Of a DNA stretch of 64,000 nt, positions 19,886 through 29,758 are shown in pieces (the stretch's first letter is position 1; each line of letters begins with the position of its first letter). Where the stretch lies: the NCBI RefSeq assembly GCF_005116465.1, contig NZ_SWBM01000001.1:1116001-1180000 (forward strand), in the 5' to 3' direction. The translations under genes and the position numbers were made by a program. Below the pieces are notes generated by a model. It was not told the DNA's origin, made no database searches, and saw only the letters and a list, made by a program, of their open reading frames with translations. Origin of the DNA: Robertmurraya kyonggiensis. GTDB lineage: Bacteria; Bacillota; Bacilli; Bacillales; Cytobacillaceae.

Positions 19886-20884
19886 ATGAAAGCAATGATT
19901 ATAGAGCGCTACGGGAAATTCCCAATGCGTATGACAGAAATACCCACACCAAAAATTGGGGAGCATGAGGTACTGGCAGAAATCCATGCAGCAAGTATTA
20001 ACCCGATTGATTTTAAAATACGCGATGGAAAAGTGAAAATGCTACTTAAATATAAAATGCCACTTATCCTTGGAAATGATTTCTCTGGAGTCGTTGTTAA
20101 GGTTGGTTCAAAGGTGACTCGGTTCAAAATTGGCGATGAAATTTATGCCCGTCCACGTAAGGATAACATCGGTACTTTTGCAGAATACATCGCGATTCAT
20201 GAAGACGACATCGCCTTAAAACCAAAAAATTTGAGCTTTGAGGAAGCTGCATCGATTCCATTGGTAGGGTTAACTTCCTATCAAGCTTTTCATGACATCA
20301 TCCAATTGCAAAAGGGACAAAAGATTTTGATACATGCTGGAGCTGGTGGTGTCGGCACGTTTGCAATTCAGCTGGCAAAACTGATGGGAACAACTGTTGC
20401 AACAACTGCTAGTGAAGTCGGGGCCAAGTTAGTAGAATCTCTTGGAGCAGATGAAATTATAAATTATAAAACTGAAAAATTTGAAGAAAAATTGAAAAAC
20501 TATGATGCCGTATTTGATACACTCGGGGGTAAGAACCTAGAAAAATCTTTCGAGGTCATAAAAGATGGTGGAAAAATAGTTTCCGTTTCTGGTCTGCCCA
20601 ATGCTCGTTTTGCACAAGAGTATGGTTCAGGATTTTTAAAACAGATGTTGTTTTCACTAGCAAGTAGTAAACTTACTGCACTTGAAAAAAAGCACAATGT
20701 TCAATATTCATTTTTGTTTATGAAACCAAGTGGAGAGCAATTACGTACGATAGCAAACTATATCGAGGGTGGTAAAATCAAGCCTGTAATAGACAGAGTA
20801 TTTCCATTCGAAGATGCACAAAAAGCAATGGAATATGCGGAGTTGGGTAGAGCAAAAGGCAAAATTATCGTTAAAATTAGATAG
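19886..20884 (+). CDS. NADP-dependent zinc-less alcohol dehydrogenase/quinone oxidoreductase (MDR family)
   Basis: 332 residues of the medium-chain dehydrogenase/reductase family without zinc ligands. It has a GroES-like N-terminal half (INPIDFKIRDG, GNDFSGVVVKVGS), the nucleotide-binding loop HAGAGGVGTFAIQLAKLMG near residue 150, and the late GGKIKPVIDRVFPFEDAQKAMEYAELGRAKGKIIVKI. Such enzymes reduce quinones or enones with NADPH. GGAGG precedes the ATG. Its tight linkage to the ArsR gene suggests an inducible stress-response pair. Confidence 0.88.
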   Translation: MKAMIIERYGKFPMRMTEIPTPKIGEHEVLAEIHAASINPIDFKIRDGKVKMLLKYKMPLILGNDFSGVVVKVGSKVTRFKIGDEIYARPRKDNIGTFAEYIAIHEDDIALKPKNLSFEEAASIPLVGLTSYQAFHDIIQLQKGQKILIHAGAGGVGTFAIQLAKLMGTTVATTASEVGAKLVESLGADEIINYKTEKFEEKLKNYDAVFDTLGGKNLEKSFEVIKDGGKIVSVSGLPNARFAQEYGSGFLKQMLFSLASSKLTALEKKHNVQYSFLFMKPSGEQLRTIANYIEGGKIKPVIDRVFPFEDAQKAMEYAELGRAKGKIIVKIR

Positions 20885-20943
20885 GTAGTTTTAAACCAAT
20901 AGATACAAGTATAGGAGCAAATATTTCTGAGGGGTGATTTCCA

Positions 20944-22014
20944 ATGTCTAGAAAGAAAATAAGAGAATTAGGCTTAAAGATAGGACAACAACCAACTGGT
21001 TCGAACAATTGCATAACCGATGTAAAAGGAGTCCATGTCGGCCATGTCACCCTTCAATATCCACTTTCAACCGAAGAAGATGAGTGGGCTTGTACAGGGG
21101 TAACTGCCATTCTCCCACACGAAAGGAATATTTTTCAAGAGAAGGTTGTCGCAACAAGCTATGTCTTTAATGGTTTTGGAAAAACAACGGGACTCGTACA
21201 ACTAAACGAATTAGGAAGATTAGAGTCTCCAATTATGCTAACCAATACATTTGGGGTTCCAGCTGTAACGCAAGGGACCCTAGAGTATCTCCTCGAACGA
21301 AACCCAGAAATCGGTGAATCTACCGGTACTGTAAATATTGTCGTAGGGGAATGCAATGATAGTTACCTCAATTCGATACGGACAATGCCAGTAAAACCTG
21401 AACATGCAAAAGAGGCAATCCAGAAAGCTTCAACTGACAAAGCTGAAGAAGGGGCAGTTGGCGCAGGCACTGGAATGGTCTGTTTCGGCTATAAAGGGGG
21501 AATTGGTTGTTCCTCAAGAATCGTTAAAAACGAAGGGGTGGTGGATTATACAGTAGGTTGTCTAGTTCTAAGTAATTTCGGCAAAACAGAAGAATTGGAA
21601 AATTATAATCGCTTTATTCAAACTCAGACTGATCTGGAAGTCACGGATTCACAAACAGATGGTTCCATTATTATCGTTCTTGCCACAGATGCACCTCTCA
21701 ATGAACGGCAGCTACAGAGATTGGCGAAAAGATGCGGGATTGGTTTAGGGAGAACAGGCAGTCATATGAGTAATGGGAGTGGAGATATTGTCATTGCTTT
21801 TTCAACAGCACAGACAATTCCACATTTCTCGGTTGATCATAAAGAAACATTTAGTCAGTTAAGAGAAGACAACACAGTGCTGAATTCACTTTTTACTGCG
21901 GCAGCGGAATCTACGGAAGAGGCAATTTTGAACTCTTTAAGTTGCGCAACTACAACAGTAGGGAGAAAAGGGAGAGTCGTGAACGAGCTACCGTATAATC
22001 TATTAAAAACATAA
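20944..22014 (+). CDS. P1-family (DmpA/BapA-like) N-terminal-nucleophile aminopeptidase
   Basis: 356 residues of peptidase family S58 (DmpA fold), enzymes that self-cleave and release N-terminal amino acids or cleave beta-peptides. The early motif ITDVKGVHVGHVT, the NTFGVPAVTQG segment and GGIGCSSR at residues 185-192 fit the family; autocleavage is expected just before the nucleophile Ser190 or Ser191. The late RCGIGLGRTGSHMSNGSGDIVIAFSTA also fits. No signal peptide is seen, so it acts in the cytoplasm. GGGGTG precedes the ATG. It stands alone and its natural substrate is unknown. Confidence 0.85.
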   Translation: MSRKKIRELGLKIGQQPTGSNNCITDVKGVHVGHVTLQYPLSTEEDEWACTGVTAILPHERNIFQEKVVATSYVFNGFGKTTGLVQLNELGRLESPIMLTNTFGVPAVTQGTLEYLLERNPEIGESTGTVNIVVGECNDSYLNSIRTMPVKPEHAKEAIQKASTDKAEEGAVGAGTGMVCFGYKGGIGCSSRIVKNEGVVDYTVGCLVLSNFGKTEELENYNRFIQTQTDLEVTDSQTDGSIIIVLATDAPLNERQLQRLAKRCGIGLGRTGSHMSNGSGDIVIAFSTAQTIPHFSVDHKETFSQLREDNTVLNSLFTAAAESTEEAILNSLSCATTTVGRKGRVVNELPYNLLKT

Positions 22015-22142
22015 TCACTTTTAAATAAATTTAGCTTTTTGAAAATGTTAAAATTATTTAACGCTACAATCAAATATGAATAGGTACTTCCTGTACATTA
22101 ATACAGATTACGTAATAGTTGATTTTCGATAGGGCTTTGTTT

Positions 22143-22182
22143 CAAAGGAGAGAATGGTAAGTTTCGTACAGTCTCTCCTTTG
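22143..22182. terminator. Perfect hairpin downstream of the DmpA-like gene
   Basis: CAAAGGAGAGA and TCTCTCCTTTG form an 11-bp perfect stem with an 18-base loop between two convergent genes. There is no clear T run on either side. Confidence 0.5.
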
Positions 22183-22201
22183 CTCCTGAACTAATTAAGG
22201 A

Positions 22202-22387
22202 CTATTGCTTCTTCATAATACCTGCTTCTTGAAGCTTTTCTAATAACTTGTTAAAGTCTGAAACTAACTCAGGTAGTGTAGTTGCAGTAGAATCAGCTTG
22301 GTGTTCAATTTGAAAACTAACCTCGTCAGGTTGTATCTTAACTAGAGTGCCTAAACCGGGTATAAGCTTTTTTGCTTCATGTGCCAT
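22202..22387 (-). CDS. Small protein resembling a phage head-fibre-like tail
   Basis: 61 residues from the ATG that follows GAGGTG on the minus strand; a GTG three codons upstream is also open. The sequence ends QADSTATTLPELVSDFNKLLEKLQEAGIMKKQ. The pattern ADSTAT then DFNxLLxKLxxAGxM recalls the C-terminal part of phage head-fibre-like proteins, but I cannot confirm this. No other structural phage gene lies beside it, so it may be a domesticated fragment. Confidence 0.5.
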   Translation of the reverse strand: MAHEAKKLIPGLGTLVKIQPDEVSFQIEHQADSTATTLPELVSDFNKLLEKLQEAGIMKKQ

Positions 22388-22471
22388 ATTCATCACCTCG
22401 TTTCAATGCAATTGATTCCCTAGCTTCCTTTGGAGGAGTGAAAAAGTATCATTGTTCGTTTACTCATTTTA

Positions 22472-22903
22472 TTACATCTCTTTATTAAACTTGAAACGAT
22501 AATAAGTGCTATATACAATGACAAGCAGATAGGTAAAAACAAATAGTAATAACACTAGTAAATCTATACCCATCAAGGCAAATGAAAACATTAACGCTCC
22601 AAACACAAAAACCATCATGTCATATGCTTTCGCTTTTGCCTGATTAGCGATTGCCAAATTACGCTCATCTTTCATGTCAATCTCTAGCTGTTTTGCTGCG
22701 TCGGGAGCCCTCTTCATTGCGTTTTGGAGGATAATTTCTCCCAAACCATGACCAAAAACAGCACAGCCCAGTCCAACACAGATATAAGGCAATGCCCCCA
22801 ACAAACCTTGTGGATTTTCAATTGCTATGATGAAGTACAGACCACCTGTTAGTAGTCCTACACCTACTATGGTAAGAATATAAGCGGAAAAAATTTTTTT
22901 CAT
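22472..22903 (-). CDS. Four-helix membrane protein partnered with an XRE regulator
   Basis: 143 residues with four hydrophobic segments (about residues 5-27, 33-52, 92-110 and 113-132) and a charged cytoplasmic stretch between the second and third (MKRAPDAAKQLEIDMKDERN). Its start codon overlaps the stop of the upstream XRE gene by four bases, so the two are translationally coupled. This two-gene layout of small XRE plus small membrane protein is common in Firmicutes. The function is unknown. Confidence 0.7.
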   Translation of the reverse strand: MKKIFSAYILTIVGVGLLTGGLYFIIAIENPQGLLGALPYICVGLGCAVFGHGLGEIILQNAMKRAPDAAKQLEIDMKDERNLAIANQAKAKAYDMMVFVFGALMFSFALMGIDLLVLLLFVFTYLLVIVYSTYYRFKFNKEM

Positions 22904-23106
22904 ACCTTTTCGTCCTCCACATAAATAAAGATTTCTTCAATAGTCATATCAAAAAAACGTGCAATCTTGAATGCTAAAAGAATCGATGGATTATAACGTC
23001 CGTTTTCTAGCGAACCGATAGTTTGCCTTGAAACTTCAAGTGCTTTTGCTAATTCTTCTTGATTAATTCCGTGTTGTTTACGGATTTTTTCTAAACGGTT
23101 TTTCAC
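22900..23106 (-). CDS. Small XRE-family regulator (YozG/Cro-like)
   Basis: 68 residues forming a single helix-turn-helix domain: LEKIRKQHGINQEELAKALEVSRQTIGSLENGRYNPSILLAFKIARFFDMTIEEIF. This short type, with the sequence SRQTIGSLENGRYNPS, usually represses its own operon with a coupled membrane protein gene, here overlapping by four bases. It is the first gene of the pair, reading leftward. Confidence 0.85.
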   Translation of the reverse strand: MKNRLEKIRKQHGINQEELAKALEVSRQTIGSLENGRYNPSILLAFKIARFFDMTIEEIFIYVEDEKV

Positions 23107-23272
23107 TTGTTCACCCGCCTAATGGAAAGTTAACTTTACATAAGATAAGTATAATAGGTGATGATATGAATGTAAAGCTTACTTTCCGTGATGAAAATGC
23201 AATCTATTTTTGCAGGGATAGAAATGACATTCATCCAGATAATTTTTGGCTTTTCAAATAGAACAGTACGTT

Positions 23273-23456
23273 GAAGACACTGATTTGGGAAAGGCCGTGA
23301 ATAGTGTCCGCATGAAGCGCGCATGAAGACACTGATTTGGGAAAGGCAGTGATTAGTGTTCGCATGCCGCGTTCATGAAGACAACTATTGCAAGAATCTA
23401 GTGAGAGCTATCCGCATGAAGCGTTAATGAAGTCAATTATTGCAAGATCACCCTGG
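23273..23456. repeat. 52-bp tandem repeat array, three and a half units
   Basis: GAAGAC/GAAGTC starts at 23273, 23325, 23377 and 23429, exactly 52 bases apart. Units 1 and 2 are nearly identical (GAAGACACTGATTTGGGAAA, CGCATG, GCGxxCAT), unit 3 is diverged and unit 4 partial. AGTGTC of one unit and GACACT of the next flank 19 bases, the same hairpin spacing as in the 7.2 kb array. 52 is not divisible by three and stops interrupt every frame, so it is non-coding. Confidence 0.85.
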
Positions 23457-23484
23457 AGTGGAAATAAACTTATAGAGCAAACAG

Positions 23485-23531
23485 AAAAAGAGAATGTCCC
23501 AAAAGCTAGGCCTTGGGACATCCTCTTTTTT
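23485..23531. terminator. Bidirectional terminator downstream of ahpF
   Basis: AAAAAGAGAATGTCCCAA pairs with TTGGGACATCCTCTTTTT (one mismatch). A-runs and T-runs lie on both sides, so it works for the minus-strand ahpCF operon and blocks transcription from the left. Confidence 0.85.
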
Positions 23532-23538
23532 CTATCTA

Positions 23539-25068
23539 TTAATTACGAATCAAGTAATCAAATGCACCTAATGCTGCAGTTGCACCTGAACCCATGGAAA
23601 TAATGATTTGCTTATAAGCACTATCTGTACAGTCACCTGCTGCAAATACACCAGGGATGCTTGTAGAACCGTGCTTATCGACCACGATTTCACCCATACG
23701 AGTCTTTTCGATTGTATCGCCTAACCAGTCGGTGTTTGGTACAAGACCGATTTGAACGAAGACACCTTCAAGTTCCACATGATGAACTTCACCAGTAGCA
23801 CGATCCTGATAAGAAATTCCGTTTACTTTATCCTTACCCGTAATTTCAGTTGTAGCTGCGTTCATGATAACCGTTACGTTTGGTAAGCTGAAAAGACGCT
23901 CTTGTAAAACAGAATCTGCTTTTAACTCAGGAGCAAACTCGATAACTGTTACATGTTTCACAATTCCAGCCAAATCGATAGCTGCCTCAATCCCTGAGTT
24001 ACCTCCACCGATAACAGCAACACGCTTACCTTCGAATAGAGGACCATCACAGTGAGGGCAGTAAGCTACACCTTTGTTCTTGAACTCAGCTTCACCAGGA
24101 ACGCCAACATTACGCCAGCGAGCACCAGTAGAAAGGATAACCGTCTTACTCTTAAGAACAGCACCGTTTTCAAGCTCAACCTCAACAAGTTCCTTCTTCT
24201 CAAGGCTCTTCGCACGTTGTAAGTTCATGATATCAATATTATACTCTTTTACATGCTCTTCAAGGCTAGCAGCAAGCTTAGGACCTTCTGTGTGTTTCAC
24301 ACTAATGAAGTTCTCGATCCCAAGTGTATCCATGATTTGACCGCCAAAACGTTCAGCAACAATCCCAGTGCGGATACCTTTACGAGCTGCATAAACAGCC
24401 GCACTAGCACCAGCAGGGCCACCACCGATAACAAGCACATCAAATGGATCTTTATCAGCAAATTCAGAAGCATCAGGACCAGTACCTAATTTTGCTAAGA
24501 TCTCTTCAAGAGACATACGTCCGCTACCGAAAGATTCTCCGTTTAGGAAAACAGTTGGTACAGCCATGATTTCTTTGCTGTCGACTTCTTCTTTAAAAGC
24601 AGCCCCATCAATCATCGTATGGCGGATGTTCGGGTTTAACACGCTCATCACGTTTAACGCCTGTACAACATCCGGACAGTTATGACAGCTCAAGCTAATG
24701 TAAGATTCAAAATGATACTCACCTGAAACCTTTTTTACTTGATCAATCACTTTCTGATCCACTTTAGGAGCACGTCCACTTACCTGAAGAAGGGCAAGTA
24801 CAAGGGAAGTGAATTCGTGACCAAGTGGTACACCAGCAAAAACAACACCAGTATCCTCACCAATACGGTTGACACTAAAGCTTGGAGTTCTCTCTAATAT
24901 AGTTTTCTCAACTTTAATATGAGAAGACATCGTTGCTAATTCATCTACTAATTCAAGCATTTCACGAGATACTTGATCTTCGCCAGCGCTCACCTTAAGT
25001 AAGATGTCGCCCTCCATCATCTGAAGATATTGGGCTAACTGTGCTTTAATATCTGCATCTAATAACAT
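23539..25068 (-). CDS. ahpF: Alkyl hydroperoxide reductase subunit F
   Basis: A 509-residue NADH-dependent flavoprotein disulfide reductase that recycles AhpC. The N-terminal double-thioredoxin-like domain has C-x2-C in SLSCHNCPD near residue 128. The FAD/NAD domains begin with [21 protein letters not shown] near residue 211, have the redox pair in [11 protein letters not shown] near residue 345, and [13 protein letters not shown] and [14 protein letters not shown] later. AAGGAGAAGG precedes the ATG, 12 bases after the ahpC stop. It is the second gene of the ahpC-ahpF operon. Confidence 0.95.
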   Translation of the reverse strand: MLLDADIKAQLAQYLQMMEGDILLKVSAGEDQVSREMLELVDELATMSSHIKVEKTILERTPSFSVNRIGEDTGVVFAGVPLGHEFTSLVLALLQVSGRAPKVDQKVIDQVKKVSGEYHFESYISLSCHNCPDVVQALNVMSVLNPNIRHTMIDGAAFKEEVDSKEIMAVPTVFLNGESFGSGRMSLEEILAKLGTGPDASEFADKDPFDVLVIGGGPAGASAAVYAARKGIRTGIVAERFGGQIMDTLGIENFISVKHTEGPKLAASLEEHVKEYNIDIMNLQRAKSLEKKELVEVELENGAVLKSKTVILSTGARWRNVGVPGEAEFKNKGVAYCPHCDGPLFEGKRVAVIGGGNSGIEAAIDLAGIVKHVTVIEFAPELKADSVLQERLFSLPNVTVIMNAATTEITGKDKVNGISYQDRATGEVHHVELEGVFVQIGLVPNTDWLGDTIEKTRMGEIVVDKHGSTSIPGVFAAGDCTDSAYKQIIISMGSGATAALGAFDYLIRN

Positions 25069-25080
25069 CTTACCTTCTCC

Positions 25081-25644
25081 TTAAATCTTTCCTACAAGAT
25101 CAAGGCTTGGCTTAAGAGTTGCAGCACCTTCTTGCCATTTAGCAGGACAAACTTCACCTGGATTGTTACGAACATATTGTGCAGCTTTGATTTTGTTTAC
25201 TAATGTGCTAGCGTCACGGCCAATACCATCAGCATTAATTTCCATTGCTTGAACGATACCATCTGGATCGATGATGAAAGTTCCGCGTTGTGCAAGACCT
25301 TCTTCTTCATCAAGAACGTCGAATCCGCGAGTGATCTTTTGAGAAGGGTCACCAATCATTATGTATTCAATCTTACCGATTGCATCTGAATGATCATGCC
25401 AAGCTTTGTGAGTGAAATGAGTATCTGTAGAAACAGAGTATACTTCTACTCCAAGATCCTTTAATGTAGCGTATTGGTTTTGTAAATCTTCAAGCTCAGT
25501 AGGGCAAACGAAAGTGAAATCTGCAGGGTAGAAGCAAACAACGCTCCATTTTCCTTTGAAATTCTCATCAGATACAGTGATGAATTCACCGTTTTGGTAT
25601 GCATTTGCTGTGAATGGTAGTACTTCTTTTCCGATTAATGACAT
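25081..25644 (-). CDS. ahpC: Alkyl hydroperoxide reductase subunit C (peroxiredoxin)
   Basis: A 187-residue typical 2-Cys peroxiredoxin that reduces hydrogen peroxide, organic peroxides and peroxynitrite. The peroxidatic Cys47 lies in [14 protein letters not shown] and the resolving Cys in [11 protein letters not shown] near residue 166. AGGAGG precedes the ATG. It is the first gene of the ahpC-ahpF operon. A PerR-like box about 90 bases upstream suggests peroxide-inducible expression. Confidence 0.96.
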   Translation of the reverse strand: MSLIGKEVLPFTANAYQNGEFITVSDENFKGKWSVVCFYPADFTFVCPTELEDLQNQYATLKDLGVEVYSVSTDTHFTHKAWHDHSDAIGKIEYIMIGDPSQKITRGFDVLDEEEGLAQRGTFIIDPDGIVQAMEINADGIGRDASTLVNKIKAAQYVRNNPGEVCPAKWQEGAATLKPSLDLVGKI

Positions 25645-25732
25645 TTTTAAGTTCCTCCTAGATTGTTTTTATATATCATTATCGACAGAAATATGAATAA
25701 CCAATCAATCATTTTTTATTATGATTAGTTAG

Positions 25733-25747
25733 TTGTAATAATTCTAA
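25733..25747 (-). promoter_or_regulatory. Candidate PerR box upstream of ahpC
   Basis: On the minus strand this reads TTAGAATTATTACAA, matching the PerR consensus TTATAATNATTATAA except for two symmetric positions. It lies in the ahpC upstream region, where PerR acts in Bacillus. Confidence 0.5.
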
Positions 25748-25787
25748 TCGAGTAAACATTATCACTTGAATAACATTCTTTTGTCAA

Positions 25788-26083
25788 GAGCCATCCGAAG
25801 GGCAATTGTATGGTTCTATGTGAAAAGTTCACAAGTGATAGGCGTTCCGTGAAATATGGCCATCTTAAGACTTTTTTTCAAACACAAAAAGCGAACGCTT
25901 TCATTATTATTGTAAAAAATCATTTAGTTCATTCTGATTGATAAACAAATCCCTTTTTAACAGATAAAAAGTAATTGAACTATTATAATAGTAAATAAAT
26001 ATTTTAATCTAGAAAAAATTCTGATAAACTATAGAAGACAGTAAATGCCACAGAGCAGATGTACAGCTAGTTCTCGGACTAGC
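25788..26083. other. Intergenic region between divergent ahpC and mqo
   Basis: About 500 non-coding bases separate the two starts. Visible structure: a stem GAGCCAT/ATGGTTC at about 25788-25816, a perfect palindrome ACTATTATAATAGT at 25979-25992, and a leader hairpin GCTAGT/ACTAGC at 26066-26083. No open frame is supported. The palindrome could be a -10 region or operator for mqo. Confidence 0.35.
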
Positions 26084-26151
26084 TTGTAATAGTGCTTAAA
26101 GGGGAGCGCTTACATCGATCTGCGAATTCTAGACGTATAGGGATGGTAGAA

Positions 26152-27675
26152 ATGATCAACGGAGAAACGAAGACAGACGTTATCTTAATTGGTGCCGGAA
26201 TCATGAGTGCAACGTTGGGGACGATGCTCAAAGAACTAGCACCAAACTTGAACATTACTGTATTTGAGAAACTCGCAAGTCCAGGAGAGGAAAGCTCGAA
26301 CGAATGGAACAATGCAGGGACTGGTCATGCCGCACTTTGTGAACTTAATTACACAGTCGAAAAACCAGATGGCACGGTTGATATTACGAAAGCAATTAAT
26401 ATCAATGAGCAATTCCAGGAATCGATGCAATTCTGGTCCTATCTTGTGAAAAGTAAGTTGATACATAATCCAGAAGACTTTATCCGACAACTGCCTCATA
26501 TGAGCTTTGTCCAAGGGGAAGATAATGTCACTTTTTTAAGAAATCGCTTTAAAGCACTGTCGAATAATCCACTTTTCAAGGGAATGGAATTTTCCGATGA
26601 CCCCGAGAAGCTGTTAGAGTGGATTCCACTCATCATGCACGACCGTGATGCGGACGAGCAGATCGCGGCAACAAAAATTGATACTGGAACCGACGTTAAC
26701 TTTGGTGCTTTAACACGTATGCTATTTGACTATTTAGAAAGTCAAAATGTCGAACTTAACTATCACTATTGTGTGAAAAATATCAAGCGCACTGCAGACG
26801 GTCAGTGGGAGTTGAAGGTGAGGAACGAGGAAACGGGCATAAGCGAGCGCCATACTGCCAAGTTTGTCTTCATCGGCGGAGGTGGCGGAAGCCTTCATTT
26901 GCTTCAAAAAACAGGGATTCCTGAAGGAAAGCATATTGGCGGATTTCCAGTTAGCGGGCTCTTTATGGTATGCAACAATCCAGAGGTCGTCGCACAGCAT
27001 CATGCGAAAGTATACGGGAAGGCAAAGGTTGGTGCACCACCAATGTCAGTACCGCATTTAGACACACGCTTTATCAATAACCAAAAATCATTACTATTCG
27101 GACCGTTTGCAGGATTCTCACCAAAGTTCCTTAAAACTGGTTCAAATTTCGATTTGGTTACTTCCGTCAAACCGGATAATCTTGTAACAATGCTTGCAGC
27201 TGGAGTCAAAGAGATTCCATTGACCAAGTATTTAATCGAGCAGGTCCTATTATCAAAGGAACAACGGATGGAAGAGCTTCGTGAGTTCATTCCAAACGCT
27301 AAATCAGAGGACTGGGATTTAATCGTAGCTGGGCAACGGGTACAGGTTATTAAGGATACACCAGCAGGAAAAGGTACACTTCAATTCGGAACAGAAGTGA
27401 TCACTGCAGCAGACGGTTCAGTTGCAGCTTTACTTGGAGCTTCACCAGGAGCATCCACAGCCGTTCACGTCATGCTTGAAGTTATTTGCAAGTGTTTCCC
27501 AGAACAAATGAACAAATGGGAAACAAAAATCAAAGAAATGATTCCATCCTATGGAGTCTCACTAATGAACAACCCAGAGCTGCTACAAGAAGTCCACACT
27601 TCCACAGCAGAAACACTTGGGCTAGTAAAGAAAGTAGAAACAAAAGAAGAAGAACGTATACTACAAGAAGCATAA
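26152..27675 (+). CDS. mqo: Malate:quinone oxidoreductase
   Basis: A 507-residue peripheral membrane FAD enzyme that oxidises malate to oxaloacetate and passes electrons to quinone. [22 protein letters not shown] at the N-terminus is the FAD dinucleotide fold; [43 protein letters not shown] and the late [21 protein letters not shown] are Mqo hallmarks. The frame is open upstream, but ATG 26152 gives the family's normal start and follows AGGGATGG. It is a single-gene unit with its own terminator, divergent from ahpC. Confidence 0.93.
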   Translation: MINGETKTDVILIGAGIMSATLGTMLKELAPNLNITVFEKLASPGEESSNEWNNAGTGHAALCELNYTVEKPDGTVDITKAININEQFQESMQFWSYLVKSKLIHNPEDFIRQLPHMSFVQGEDNVTFLRNRFKALSNNPLFKGMEFSDDPEKLLEWIPLIMHDRDADEQIAATKIDTGTDVNFGALTRMLFDYLESQNVELNYHYCVKNIKRTADGQWELKVRNEETGISERHTAKFVFIGGGGGSLHLLQKTGIPEGKHIGGFPVSGLFMVCNNPEVVAQHHAKVYGKAKVGAPPMSVPHLDTRFINNQKSLLFGPFAGFSPKFLKTGSNFDLVTSVKPDNLVTMLAAGVKEIPLTKYLIEQVLLSKEQRMEELREFIPNAKSEDWDLIVAGQRVQVIKDTPAGKGTLQFGTEVITAADGSVAALLGASPGASTAVHVMLEVICKCFPEQMNKWETKIKEMIPSYGVSLMNNPELLQEVHTSTAETLGLVKKVETKEEERILQEA

Positions 27676-27703
27676 CTGCCTTAGGGTGGTTGTGCTTTTT
27701 TCT
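27668..27703 (+). terminator. Terminator of mqo
   Basis: AAGCATAACTGCC pairs with GGTGGTTGTGCTT (small internal mismatch), followed by six Ts. The upstream arm covers the mqo stop codon. Confidence 0.75.
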
Positions 27704-27893
27704 ATTTCTAAAATGAAAATTAAGATAATTTAAAAAAATTGTGCAATTATTTCTATTAATCTTATATAATTAATAATGAAAATAATTTACACATAGTAGA
27801 GGAGGATGATAATAAATTTCTTTCTTGGGTTTAACAGCATATGTTTGAGTACTCCGTAAACCTCAAACAAAACAATTAAATGGAGGGATTAGA

Positions 27894-29492
27894 ATGTTTG
27901 AAAAACTTCAGCGTTTAGGAAAGGCCTTCATGATCCCCATTGCAGTTCTTCCTATAGCGGGATTGATGCTAGGAATTGGAGCAGCATTTACAAATCCTCT
28001 AATGGTTGAAACTTATGGGCTAACTGGAATCTTAGGAGAAGGGACATTTTTGTTCTACGTTTTAAGTACGATGTCCGCAATAGGAAATATCGTCTTTAGT
28101 AATTTACCGCTCATATTTGCAGTTGGGATTGCTTCGGGTTTGGCATTGCAGGAAAAAGGGGCTGCTGGTTTATCAGCTTCCATCGCTTTCCTTGTCATGC
28201 ATACTATTATTAGCACCATTTTAGGTTTTCTTGGTCATACTCCTGACACTACTTCTGTAGAATATTTCTTATCTATTGGTCTAGATCCTGTTGAAGCTGC
28301 AAAACAAGCAAATGTATATGGATATGAACTTGGAATTTTCACCGTTAGAATTGGGGTCCTTGGAGGAATAATCGTTGGTCTACTTGTGGCCTTTTTAGCT
28401 AATCGCTATTATGATAAGAAACTTCCAGAAGCCTTATCATTTTTCTCTGGAGTTAGATTTATTCCGATTATTTCAGTATTAGCAATAAGTATCATCGGAG
28501 TCATCATTCCATTTATTTGGCCCTATATTCACATCGGAATTTCAACATTCTCTGAGTTCTTTGGTAGAACGGGTCCGATCGGAATGTTTTTCTATGGTAC
28601 TTTAATGCGTCTTCTTAATATATTCGGACTTCACCATGCGATATATCCGCTATTTTGGTACACTTCACTCGGAGGAGAATTAGAGGTAGCAGGAAAACTA
28701 GTTCAAGGTGGTCAAAGTATTTTCTTTGCTCAGTTAGCTGATCCTACTGTTACACAATTTTCTGCAGAAGCTACAAAGTATTTTACAGGCGGATATTTAC
28801 CAATGATGTTCGGCTTACCAGCAGCTGCTCTTGCCATGTATAGAACTGCTGATAGCAAAAACAAGAAAATAGTTGGGGGCCTATTATTTTCTGCAGCTCT
28901 AACATCGTTTATAACAGGTATAACTGAGCCAATTGAGTTTACATTCTTATTTGTTGCTCCACTGCTGTACGGAATACATGCTGTCTTAGAGGGTATATCT
29001 TACGCAGTGTTATATGCTCTTGATGTAGCAGTAGGTGTAACTTTTTCAAGGGGAATTATAGATTTTACCTTATTCGGTCTATTACAAGGTAATGATAAAA
29101 CAAACTACATCTGGATTTTGATATTGGGAATTCCAACAGCCATTATCTACTACTATGTATTTAAAATCCTCATTGTTAAATTGAATCTGAAAACTCCAGG
29201 ACGTGGTGAGGATTCTGAAAATAAATTATATACAAAAAAGGACGCTCTCTTAAAAGACATCGATATAGAAGAAGTAATTTCTGCATTAGGTGGTAGAGAG
29301 AACCTAGTTGATGTAGATGCATGCATTACTAGACTAAGGGTAACAGTAAAAGATACAAGCATAGTTGCAGAAGATTCCATATGGAAAGAACAACTAAAAG
29401 CAAAAGGTATTTTTAAAATGGGGTCTGGTGTTCAAGTAGTATATGGAGCACTTGCAGAGATTTTAAAGAATGAGATAAATAGAATTAAATAA
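27894..29492 (+). CDS. PTS glucose/N-acetylhexosamine-family permease, EIICB
   Basis: A 532-residue phosphotransferase permease. Residues 1 to about 420 form the EIIC domain (FEKLQRLGKAFMIPIAVLPIAGLMLGIG, GLHHAIYPLFWYT, FITGITEPIEFTFLF). Residues about 450-532 form EIIB with the phosphorylated Cys477 in DVDACITRLRV. There is no EIIA domain, so it must use a shared EIIA. GGAGG precedes the ATG. NanE and an RpiR regulator downstream suggest uptake of N-acetylmannosamine, or a related amino sugar, as the 6-phosphate. A leader hairpin GTTTGAG/CTCAAAC (27843-27868) sits before the start. Confidence 0.85.
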   Translation: MFEKLQRLGKAFMIPIAVLPIAGLMLGIGAAFTNPLMVETYGLTGILGEGTFLFYVLSTMSAIGNIVFSNLPLIFAVGIASGLALQEKGAAGLSASIAFLVMHTIISTILGFLGHTPDTTSVEYFLSIGLDPVEAAKQANVYGYELGIFTVRIGVLGGIIVGLLVAFLANRYYDKKLPEALSFFSGVRFIPIISVLAISIIGVIIPFIWPYIHIGISTFSEFFGRTGPIGMFFYGTLMRLLNIFGLHHAIYPLFWYTSLGGELEVAGKLVQGGQSIFFAQLADPTVTQFSAEATKYFTGGYLPMMFGLPAAALAMYRTADSKNKKIVGGLLFSAALTSFITGITEPIEFTFLFVAPLLYGIHAVLEGISYAVLYALDVAVGVTFSRGIIDFTLFGLLQGNDKTNYIWILILGIPTAIIYYYVFKILIVKLNLKTPGRGEDSENKLYTKKDALLKDIDIEEVISALGGRENLVDVDACITRLRVTVKDTSIVAEDSIWKEQLKAKGIFKMGSGVQVVYGALAEILKNEINRIK

Positions 29493-29500
29493 TCAGCGAA

Positions 29501-29575
29501 TGGGTGGAGGAATAGTAAATCGTAATTAACTCACGGTTTTAAAAATATTTAGCCAAGTGCTTTGCTACCTCCACT
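29501..29575 (+). other. Long-range stem in the gap between EIICB and nanE
   Basis: The 266-base gap has GGTGGAGGAATAG-like DNA at 29502-29514 and CTACCTCCACTC at 29564-29575, which can pair across about 50 bases. No T run follows, so it is not an obvious terminator. Nothing else is recognised in the gap. Confidence 0.35.
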
Positions 29576-29758
29576 CTAATATTGATTCTGAATATTTGTA
29601 GGAGACTACAGTATTGATTTCCAAGTTCAGTTAAGCTGTCAAAAGAAAAGATTTTATTGAGAAATTCTACTATATTAACAAGATAGATAACTGTTTTTTA
29701 TGACTCAACCGTAATAGAACATCAAGTAAAAATTACAGACTTAGTAGGTGACTTCTAT

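Noticed and set aside
23273-23456. Coding repeat protein
   Set aside because: The period of 52 is not a multiple of three and all frames meet stop codons.
25884-25903. cre site in AAAAAGCGAACGCTTTCATT upstream of mqo
   Set aside because: Two positions of the left half-site disagree with the cre consensus, and it lies far from either start.
26092-26151. Longer N-terminus for Mqo
   Set aside because: The additional 20 residues do not match the family start and have no well-placed ribosome site.
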